Below, in pieces: positions 26,501-33,312 of a stretch of 64,000 bases of DNA. The DNA is taken from assembly GCF_023147505.1 (NCBI RefSeq), contig NZ_JAHXPB010000003.1, forward strand, positions 62,001 to 126,000. The letters are read 5' to 3'. Below the pieces are notes generated by a model that saw nothing but the letters and a program-made list of their open reading frames with translations, searched no databases and had not been told where the DNA came from. Positions within the stretch are counted from its first letter, which is position 1, and each line of letters starts with the position of its first letter. This DNA comes from Brevundimonas sp. EYE_349. GTDB lineage: Bacteria; Pseudomonadota; Alphaproteobacteria; Caulobacterales; Caulobacteraceae. A program made the translations under genes and the position numbers.

Positions 26501-27619
26501 TCAGCGCGCGGCGACGATGGTCGCGGTCGCCGGCTTGTCTACCCATCCGGCGCGGACATTCTCGGCATGGGCCAGGGCGCGCTCCTTGTCGGTGGCGAAC
26601 CGCTCGTCCCAGTCCTGAAGACGGGGCCGGATCACAGCGAACCAGGCCGGCGGCACGAAGGCCAGCAGCACGCAGACCAGGAAGTGCGGCTGCTGCGGCC
26701 CTGTGCGGTCCGGCTCCAGCAGATAGAAGGGCTTGTAGCTGTCGACGTGATGGCCGGCGTGGTTGGTGATCTCGAAGCTGAGCACCCGCACCAGGGGGCT
26801 GAGGTGGTTCCACGTGTGACGCGGCGCGAACCGGCCCGGATGCTCGGTCACCAGACCGTAGTGGCCCACGTAGTTGAAGATCTCCAGGCTGACGCGCGGG
26901 ATCAGACAGGCCCCCGCCACGCACAGGGGCGCGACCCACCCGCCGCCGATGACGGCCGCGGCGATCAGGAAGGCCGAAACGGCCAGGACCGCGCGAAAGA
27001 CCATGCCGTGCCGGGAAATCATTCCGACGCCGCGCTTGGTGCAGACCATCCGGTCCAGCTTCCAGGCGTCCAGCATCTGATGCGCCAGGGAGCGCGGCAG
27101 GAAGGCGTACAGATTGTCGCCGCGACGCGCCGTGTCTGGGTCGTTCGGCGTGGCGACATGCAGGTGATGGGTCACCACATGGGTCCGCTCGCGCAGGGGA
27201 TCCAGGATCAGCATCTGGCTCCAGCGGCCGAACACCCGCTGCCAGGGCGACCGGCGGTGGAACAGTTCGTGGATGGCGGCGGTGATCGGCACGAAGCCGA
27301 TCAGACCGGCGTTCAGACTGGCGCTGACGATGGTCCCCGTCGTCCATCCGGCGCGGCCGACCTGCCAGGCCAGGACCGCGATCTGGACGAAGCCGAGCAG
27401 CACCGTGAAGATGATCACCGTGTCGTAGAGCGCCGGATAGCGTGGATCGCGACGGCTGAAATCACGCGGCAGCGCGATATCTATGACCAGCAGGGAGAGC
27501 ACCAGGGCGGTACCGGCCCAAACCCAGGCCCCGCCGGCCAACAGCCCAGCGATGCTTACGCACACCACGAATGGCGAGATCAGATATTTGGCAGGATCTT
27601 TCACAGGCGCCTCCATCAT
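26501..27619 (-). CDS. AlkB/XylM-family membrane di-iron hydroxylase
   Basis: A 372-residue polytopic membrane protein with the histidine boxes of the alkane hydroxylase/xylene monooxygenase family: HELFHRR (residues 117-123), THHLHVATPNDPDTARRG (about 150-167, the AlkB-type box), NYVGHYGL, and NHAGHHVDSYKPF near residue 290. These coordinate two iron atoms on the cytoplasmic side of the membrane. Enzymes of this family hydroxylate terminal methyl groups of alkanes or of alkyl-aromatic and terpene rings. The reductase gene follows at once. The gene is divergent from an enoyl-CoA isomerase-like gene, with an island motif between them. Confidence 0.9.
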   Translation of the reverse strand: MMEAPVKDPAKYLISPFVVCVSIAGLLAGGAWVWAGTALVLSLLVIDIALPRDFSRRDPRYPALYDTVIIFTVLLGFVQIAVLAWQVGRAGWTTGTIVSASLNAGLIGFVPITAAIHELFHRRSPWQRVFGRWSQMLILDPLRERTHVVTHHLHVATPNDPDTARRGDNLYAFLPRSLAHQMLDAWKLDRMVCTKRGVGMISRHGMVFRAVLAVSAFLIAAAVIGGGWVAPLCVAGACLIPRVSLEIFNYVGHYGLVTEHPGRFAPRHTWNHLSPLVRVLSFEITNHAGHHVDSYKPFYLLEPDRTGPQQPHFLVCVLLAFVPPAWFAVIRPRLQDWDERFATDKERALAHAENVRAGWVDKPATATIVAAR

Positions 27620-27655
27620 TTTGACGGCAAACTAGCCCCTGGGGCCGGATCGCAC

Positions 27656-27674
27656 CCCCACCGGAAGTTCGGGG
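27656..27674. promoter_or_regulatory. Island motif copy 4 (divergent hydroxylase / isomerase promoter)
   Basis: CCCCACCGGAAGTTCGGGG matches copy 1 at 14 of 19 positions and keeps the CCCC-N11-GGGG spacing. It lies 37-55 bases upstream of the hydroxylase start and 66-84 bases upstream of the isomerase start, so one site could serve both promoters. Confidence 0.5.
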
Positions 27675-27739
27675 TCGCCGCCCCACCCGCCGCCTATGGC
27701 TGGCGCCACGTTCAAACGCGGCGACGAAGAGAGGCGAAC

Positions 27740-28519
27740 ATGGCGATCGATCTGACCATCGAGGGCAAGACGGCGCGGATCGTCCTGAACCGGCCCGAGG
27801 TCGGCAACGCCCTGGACACCGACAGCTGCCGCGCCCTGCTCGACGCCGTTCATCGGTGCGAGGCCGATCCGGCGATCCGGGTCGTCATACTGACCGGCGC
27901 AGGGCGGATGTTCTGTGCGGGCGGCGATGTCGCGGGATTTTCGTCGGCCGGCTCGGACCTGCCCCGCCTGTTGCGCGACCTGACGGCGCCGTTGCACATG
28001 GCCGTGGCGCGCCTGGCGCGGATGCCCAAGCCGGTCATCACCGCCGTCAACGGCGCGGCCGCCGGCGCCGGTCTCAGCCTGGCCCTGATCGGCGACATCG
28101 TGCTGGCGTCCGACGCCGCCAGTTTCTCTGTGGCCTATCCCGGCGTGGGCCTGTCGCCGGACGGCGGAGCGACCTTCCTGTTGCCCAGGCTGATGGGTCT
28201 CAGGCGCGCCCAGGCCTTCATCCTGCTGAACCGCAAACTCTCGGCGTCCGAGGCCCTGGACCAGGGCCTGGCGACGTTCGTCTGCCCGAGCGCGGATCTG
28301 GCCGCTGAAACCCAGGCCATGGCGGAACAACTGTCGGCGGCCCCGACCCTGGCCATCGGGCGGTCCAGAATGCTGCTGGCCGACAGTTTCGCCGCCGCTC
28401 TCGAAAGCCAGCTGGAAGCCGAGGCGCGCGCCATCTCGGCCTGCGGGGGCGAGCCTGACGCCCTGGAGGGCGTCGCCGCCTTCGTCGGGCGTCGCGCCCC
28501 GGTGTTCGACCGCGACTGA
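27740..28519 (+). CDS. Crotonase-fold enzyme, PaaG-like enoyl-CoA isomerase
   Basis: A 259-residue crotonase-superfamily protein with the GAGRMFCAGGD oxyanion segment and the NGAAAGAGLSLAL segment. The two glutamates used by true enoyl-CoA hydratases are absent: Ser is found in GLSLAL, and no Glu is found in VAYPGVG. Instead it has LSPDGGATFLLPRL, the Asp-containing motif of PaaG-type delta3-delta2-enoyl-CoA isomerases. An isomerase would be useful for shifting a double bond in an unsaturated or cyclic acyl-CoA. The ATG 27740 follows AGAGGCGAAC. It is divergent from the hydroxylase. Confidence 0.8.
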   Translation: MAIDLTIEGKTARIVLNRPEVGNALDTDSCRALLDAVHRCEADPAIRVVILTGAGRMFCAGGDVAGFSSAGSDLPRLLRDLTAPLHMAVARLARMPKPVITAVNGAAAGAGLSLALIGDIVLASDAASFSVAYPGVGLSPDGGATFLLPRLMGLRRAQAFILLNRKLSASEALDQGLATFVCPSADLAAETQAMAEQLSAAPTLAIGRSRMLLADSFAAALESQLEAEARAISACGGEPDALEGVAAFVGRRAPVFDRD

Positions 28520-28554
28520 ACGCCAGGGCGAAGCCGCTTAGCGCCCATTCCAAC

Positions 28555-28573
28555 CCCCAGACTTTGGATGGGG
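28555..28573. promoter_or_regulatory. Island motif copy 5 (upstream of alcohol dehydrogenase)
   Basis: CCCCAGACTTTGGATGGGG, within a slightly longer CCCCCA-N9-TGGGGG dyad. It lies 60-78 bases upstream of the alcohol dehydrogenase start and is the most symmetrical of the six copies. Confidence 0.5.
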
Positions 28574-28632
28574 GGCATGCGGAGGGAAAGGGCGCAACAC
28601 TCGGGTCAAACAGAAACGCGAGGAGACCCCCT

Positions 28633-29736
28633 GTGAAAGCCGTCGCCGCGGTTCTTAAGGAACCGAACACCCCCTTCGTGCTGGAGGAGCTGGATGTCGC
28701 CCAGCCGCGACCGGACGAGATTCTCGTCCGCATCCAGGCCGTCGGCATCTGTCACACCGACCTGGTCTTCGCCAGCGGCGCCATGGGCACGAACTTCCCC
28801 CTGGTGCTGGGCCATGAAGGCGCGGGCGAGGTCGTCGCCATCGGCGAGAAGATCACCAAGGTCGCGCCGGGCGACAAGGTTCTGCTGACCTTCGATTCCT
28901 GCGGTCACTGCGCCAACTGCGAAGCCGAGGCGCCGGCTTACTGCGACAGTTTCACGGGTCTGAACTTCGCCTGCGCCCGGCCCGACGGCACGTCGCCGCT
29001 CAGCAAGGACGGCCAGGCGGTTTCGGGCGTCTTCTTCGGCCAATCCTCCTTCGCCAGCCTGGCGGTGGCGCATGAGCGCAATGTGGTGAAGGCGCCGTCC
29101 GACGCGGACCTGTCGCTGCTGGCGCCCCTGGGCTGCGGCGTTCAGACCGGGGTCGGGGCGGTGCTGCGTTCGCTGGAGGCGCGCAAGGGCAGCGCCTTGG
29201 TCGTCCTGGGCGGCGGGGCGGTGGGCCTCAGCGCGGTGCTGGGCGGCGTTCTGGCCGGGTGCGACCCCATCATCCTGATCGAGCCGCGCCCCGAACGGCG
29301 CGCCCTGGGCGCGGAGCTGGGCGCCCACCATGTGATCGACCCGGCCGCTGGCGACATCACCGAGGCGGTGCGCGCGATCTCGCCGCGCGGCGTCGACAAC
29401 ATCGTGGACACCAGCGGTGTGGTGAAGGCGCTGGAAGGCGCCCTTGGCATGCTGGCCCCCAAGGGCGCCCTGGCGCTGATCGGCGTTCCGGGATCGCTGG
29501 ATGCGGTCCTGCCCGTGCCGATCGTCGGCGCCATCACCTATGGCTTCACCGTCAAGGGTGTGATCGAGGGCGACAGCGATCCCGACGTCTTCCTGCCGCA
29601 ACTGGTGGAGTGGACCCAGTCCGGCCGGCTGCCGCTGGAGAAGATCGTGCGACGCTATCCCTTCGCCGACATCAACCAGGCCATCGCCGACGCCCATGAC
29701 GGACGTTGCGTGAAGGCTGTGCTCATTCTCGACTGA
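28633..29736 (+). CDS. Zn-dependent alcohol dehydrogenase (aryl/allylic alcohol type)
   Basis: A 367-residue medium-chain dehydrogenase starting at GTG 28633 after GAGGAGA. Catalytic zinc ligands are seen in GICHTDL and GHEGAGEV, structural zinc cysteines in CGHCANCEAEAPAYC, and the NAD-binding motif in LGGGAVGLSAVLGG. The TGLNFACARPDGTSPL segment resembles benzyl alcohol, geraniol and perillyl alcohol dehydrogenases more than ethanol dehydrogenases. It would oxidise the alcohol made by the hydroxylase. The aldehyde dehydrogenase gene follows 21 bases later. Confidence 0.88.
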   Translation: MKAVAAVLKEPNTPFVLEELDVAQPRPDEILVRIQAVGICHTDLVFASGAMGTNFPLVLGHEGAGEVVAIGEKITKVAPGDKVLLTFDSCGHCANCEAEAPAYCDSFTGLNFACARPDGTSPLSKDGQAVSGVFFGQSSFASLAVAHERNVVKAPSDADLSLLAPLGCGVQTGVGAVLRSLEARKGSALVVLGGGAVGLSAVLGGVLAGCDPIILIEPRPERRALGAELGAHHVIDPAAGDITEAVRAISPRGVDNIVDTSGVVKALEGALGMLAPKGALALIGVPGSLDAVLPVPIVGAITYGFTVKGVIEGDSDPDVFLPQLVEWTQSGRLPLEKIVRRYPFADINQAIADAHDGRCVKAVLILD

Positions 29737-29757
29737 CCGCGTTCCTGGAGCTTGTTC

Positions 29758-31182
29758 ATGACTGACTATCTTCCCATGACCGTTGGCGGCGTCGATCTGG
29801 ACGCCGAGAATCGACTGCAGATCCTCAACCCCGCAGACGGCTCGCCAGTCGGCGAAACCCCCGACGCCGGCGAGGCGGAGCTGGAGACGGCCATCGCCGC
29901 CGCCCAGGCCGCCTTCCCGAAATGGGCGGCGACGCCCTGGGCAGAACGCCAGGCCGCCGTCGCCGCCATCGGCCAGACCCTGCTGGACAACGCCGACGAA
30001 CTGGCGCGGATGCTGACCCACGAGCACGGCAAGCCGATCGACCAGGCCGCGTTCGAGATCAACGCCGCCGGACAATGGTGTCTGGCCACATCAAGCTACG
30101 GCGATCCGGTCACGGTGGTGGAGGACACGCCGGAACACCGTATCGAAACCCACCATGTGCCCATCGGCGTCGTGGGGGCGATTTCACCGTGGAACTTCCC
30201 CGTCCTGCTGTCGATGTGGAAGATCGGCCCCGCCCTGCTGGCGGGCAACACCATGGTCTTGAAGCCCTCGCCCTTCACCCCCATGACGGTGCTGAAGATC
30301 GGCCAGCTGCTGCGCTCGGTCCTGCCGGCCGGCGTGCTGAACCTGATCACGGGCGGCGATCACCTGGGACCGCTGATGACCTCGCACGAGGCGTTCGGCA
30401 AGATCAGCTTCACCGGATCCACCGCGACGGGACGCAAGGTGATGCAGAGCGCGGCGCCGACGTTGAAGCGTCTGACGCTGGAGCTGGGCGGCAACGACGC
30501 CGCCATCGTCTTCCCCGATGTGGATGTGCGCGACACGGCCGAGAAGCTGTTCTGGTCCGCCTTCACCAACGCCGGTCAGATCTGCGTGGCCACCAAACGC
30601 GCCTATGTTCACGAAGAGGTCTATGACGCCGTGCGCGACGTCATGGCGGAAATGGCCCGGACCCTGCCGATCGGCGACGGGTCGCAGCAGGGCGTGGCCT
30701 TCGGTCCCGTTCAGAACCGCCCGCAGTACGACCGCGTGCGCGACCTGATCGCAGACAGCCGCGCCTCGGGCCACACGGTGATCGAGGGGGCCGCCCCGCC
30801 GCCCGGCGACGGCCTGTTCGTGCCGGTCACCCTGATCGACAATCCGCCGGAATCCAGCCGGATCGTCCAGGAGGAGCAGTTCGGCCCCGTCCTGCCGCTG
30901 ATGCGCTTCAGCGACGAGAACGACGTCATCGCCCTGGCCAACGCCAGTGAGTTCGGCCTGGCCGCGACCGTCTGGACCAAGGACGAGGATCGGGCCATGC
31001 GCGTGGCTTCGCGCCTGGAGGCTGGCAGCGTCTGGATCAACGAAGGCCTGGCCCTGTCGCCCTTCGCCGCCTTCGCCGGCCACAAACAGTCCGGCGTCGG
31101 TCAGGAGAACGGCCTGGGCGGCCTGCTGGAATACACCAACCCCAAGACCGTCACCCTGCGGCGCGCACCCGTCGCGGCCTGA
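29758..31182 (+). CDS. NAD(P)-dependent aldehyde dehydrogenase
   Basis: A 474-residue aldehyde dehydrogenase with the PWNFP segment near residue 145, the FTGSTATGR cofactor motif, the general-base Glu in LELGGND and the nucleophile in AGQICVATKR. The C-terminal end LEYTNPKTVTLRR is typical. It would convert the aldehyde from the preceding alcohol dehydrogenase to the carboxylic acid that the acyl-CoA ligase activates. The start at ATG 29758 has GGAG eight bases upstream; an in-frame TTG at 29752 is less likely. An intrinsic terminator follows. Confidence 0.92.
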   Translation: MTDYLPMTVGGVDLDAENRLQILNPADGSPVGETPDAGEAELETAIAAAQAAFPKWAATPWAERQAAVAAIGQTLLDNADELARMLTHEHGKPIDQAAFEINAAGQWCLATSSYGDPVTVVEDTPEHRIETHHVPIGVVGAISPWNFPVLLSMWKIGPALLAGNTMVLKPSPFTPMTVLKIGQLLRSVLPAGVLNLITGGDHLGPLMTSHEAFGKISFTGSTATGRKVMQSAAPTLKRLTLELGGNDAAIVFPDVDVRDTAEKLFWSAFTNAGQICVATKRAYVHEEVYDAVRDVMAEMARTLPIGDGSQQGVAFGPVQNRPQYDRVRDLIADSRASGHTVIEGAAPPPGDGLFVPVTLIDNPPESSRIVQEEQFGPVLPLMRFSDENDVIALANASEFGLAATVWTKDEDRAMRVASRLEAGSVWINEGLALSPFAAFAGHKQSGVGQENGLGGLLEYTNPKTVTLRRAPVAA

Positions 31183-31206
31183 CCGTCCGACATCCCTATC
31201 CTGCAC

Positions 31207-31237
31207 GGCGGTCGAGCCTCTCGACCGCCTTTCTTTT
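31207..31237 (+). terminator. Intrinsic terminator after aldehyde dehydrogenase
   Basis: GGCGGTCGAG-CCT-CTCGACCGCC forms a perfect 10-base stem (31207-31229), followed by CTTTCTTTT. It stands between the aldehyde dehydrogenase stop and the next crotonase gene, which may rely on read-through or on its own promoter. Confidence 0.75.
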
Positions 31238-31255
31238 CACAAGAGCACAAGACCC

Positions 31256-32032
31256 ATGAGCCAAGCCTACGCCGTCGTCGAGCGGGACGGACCGTTGACG
31301 ATCATCACGATCAATCGACCCGAGGCGCGAAATGCGCTGAACGGTCCGGCGCACGAGGCGCTGGGCGACGTCTTCGACGACTTCGCCTCGGACCCGGATC
31401 AATGGGTCGCCATCCTGACCGGCGCGGGCGACAAGGCCTTTTGCGCGGGACAGGATCTGAAGGTCCAGGCCGAGGGCGCCGCCCTGACCCTGCCGAGGCG
31501 CGGATTCGGCGGGCTGACCAGCCGCACAAGTCTGGACAAGCCGGTGATCGCGGCCGTCAACGGCTTCGCCTTCGGCGGCGGTTTCGAACTGGCCCTGGCG
31601 TGCGATATCGTCGTCGCCGTCGAGGGCGCCGCCTTCGCCCTGCCCGAACCCAAGGTCGGACTGGCGGCCCTGGCCGGCGGGCTTCAACGCCTGCCGCGCG
31701 AGATCGGGCTGAAACGCGCCATGGGCCTGATGCTGACGGGCCGTCCCGTCTCGGCGCGCGAAGGCTTCGCCCTGGGTTTCGTCAATGAGGTCGTCGAGGC
31801 CGATGTCCTGGGCGCGGCGCGCCGCTGGGCCGACGACATCCTGAAATGCAGCCCGATGTCCGTTCGCGCCACCAAGGCCGCCGTACTCGCCGGGCTGGAC
31901 CAACCGCTGGACCAGAGCCTGGCCGAGGTCTGGACCGCCCCCGCGACGCTGAAGATGCTGGCCTCTGAGGACGCGCTGGAGGGGCCAAGGGCCTTCGCCG
32001 AGAAGCGCGCACCCGCCTGGAAGGGACGCTGA
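31256..32032 (+). CDS. Enoyl-CoA hydratase (crotonase family)
   Basis: A 258-residue crotonase with both catalytic glutamates of a hydratase: one in NGFAFGGGFELAL and one in FALPEPKVGL. The oxyanion segment GDKAFCAGQDL is normal. It would add water to an enoyl-CoA intermediate; CaiD-like activity is an alternative. The gene is followed after three bases by an acyl-CoA dehydrogenase gene. No copy of the island motif was found directly upstream, only the terminator of the previous gene. Confidence 0.88.
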   Translation: MSQAYAVVERDGPLTIITINRPEARNALNGPAHEALGDVFDDFASDPDQWVAILTGAGDKAFCAGQDLKVQAEGAALTLPRRGFGGLTSRTSLDKPVIAAVNGFAFGGGFELALACDIVVAVEGAAFALPEPKVGLAALAGGLQRLPREIGLKRAMGLMLTGRPVSAREGFALGFVNEVVEADVLGAARRWADDILKCSPMSVRATKAAVLAGLDQPLDQSLAEVWTAPATLKMLASEDALEGPRAFAEKRAPAWKGR

Positions 32033-32035
32033 ACC

Positions 32036-33163
32036 ATGATCCTGTCCGAAACCCAGACGATGATCCGCGACGCCGTGCGCGACATGGCGCGCGAGCGGAT
32101 CGCCCCCCACGCCGCGGCCTGGGAGGCTGCGGGCGCCTATCCGCCCGATCTGTTCAAGGACCTGGCCGACCTGGGCCTGATGGGCATGACAGCGCCCGCC
32201 GAACATGGCGGCGCCGAGGCGGACTATGTGTCCTACGCCCTGGCCCTGATGGAGTTGGCGGCGGCCGACGGCGGCGTGTCGACCGTGGTCTCCGTCCACA
32301 ACGCGCCGGTGGTGGCGGCCCTGTTGCGCAACGGTACGGACGCACAGAAGGCCGCCTTCCTGCCCCGGCTGTGCGCGGGCGAAATCATCGGCGCCTTCGC
32401 CCTGACCGAGCCCGGCGCGGGGTCCGACGCCTCGGCCCTGAAGACCCGCGCGGTGCGCGATGGCGACGACTGGCGCATCGACGGAACCAAACAGTTCATC
32501 ACCTCGGGCCGCATCGGCGGACTGACCATCGTCTTCGCCGTCACCGACCCGACGGCGGGCAAGCGCGGCCTGTCCGCCTTCCTTGTTCCCGCCGACACCC
32601 CCGGCCTGACCGTCGCCAAGCCCGAGCACAAGATGGGCCAGAAGGCGTCGGACACCTGCGCCCTGTCGTTCGACGATATGCGAATCAGCGATTCGCTGCG
32701 CCTGGGCGCGGAGGGGGACGGCTATCGCATCGCCCTGGCCAATCTCGAAACCGGCCGCATCGGCATCGCGGCCCAGAGCGTGGGCATGGCGCGCGCGGCT
32801 CTGGAGATCGCGGTCGCCTACGCCAAGGAAAGGGTCGCCTTCGGCAAGGCCATCCTCGAACATCAGGCTGTCGGTTTCCGCCTGGCCGATCTGGCGGCGC
32901 GGCTGGAGGCGGCCCAGCAACTGGTCCTTCACGCGGCGTCTCTCAAGGACGCCGGCCTGCCGTGCCTGACAGAGGCGTCCATGGCCAAGCTGGTGGCGTC
33001 CGAGCTGGCCGAGGTCGTGGTGTCCGGCGCGATTCAGACCCTGGGCGGCTATGGCTATCTGGAGGAGTACGGCCTGGCCAAGATCTATCGCGATGTCCGG
33101 GTGTGCCAGATCTACGAGGGCACGTCGGACATTCAAAGGATGGTGATCGCCCGCGCACTCTGA
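32036..33163 (+). CDS. Acyl-CoA dehydrogenase
   Basis: A 375-residue FAD-dependent acyl-CoA dehydrogenase. It shows AFALTEPGAGSDASAL (flavin and substrate binding), a WRIDGTKQFITSG strand, the RIGIAAQSVGMARAALE helix, and the C-terminal QIYEGTSDIQRMVIARAL in which the Glu of YEG is the catalytic base. The length is standard. It would introduce the alpha-beta double bond in the acyl-CoA of the degradation route. It lies three bases after the hydratase gene in the same transcript. Confidence 0.92.
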   Translation: MILSETQTMIRDAVRDMARERIAPHAAAWEAAGAYPPDLFKDLADLGLMGMTAPAEHGGAEADYVSYALALMELAAADGGVSTVVSVHNAPVVAALLRNGTDAQKAAFLPRLCAGEIIGAFALTEPGAGSDASALKTRAVRDGDDWRIDGTKQFITSGRIGGLTIVFAVTDPTAGKRGLSAFLVPADTPGLTVAKPEHKMGQKASDTCALSFDDMRISDSLRLGAEGDGYRIALANLETGRIGIAAQSVGMARAALEIAVAYAKERVAFGKAILEHQAVGFRLADLAARLEAAQQLVLHAASLKDAGLPCLTEASMAKLVASELAEVVVSGAIQTLGGYGYLEEYGLAKIYRDVRVCQIYEGTSDIQRMVIARAL

Positions 33164-33216
33164 GGCTGATGCAGGGCGGCTTCGGTCGCCCTGTCCTGCC
33201 AAGACGCCGCACCCCG

Positions 33217-33235
33217 CCCCCAACTTTCGTACAGG
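33217..33235. promoter_or_regulatory. Island motif copy 6 (upstream of second TonB receptor)
   Basis: CCCCCAACTTTCGTACAGG shares the ACTTTCGT core with copy 2 (13 of 19 overall) but has lost part of the GGGG half. It lies 78-96 bases upstream of the receptor start. Confidence 0.45.
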
Positions 33236-33312
33236 TCGCCCGTCGCCCGCATCTCCTAGCGTCACTGCAAACGGCACAGACCGTTTTCTGATAACGCAAT
33301 GGGAGGATTGCA

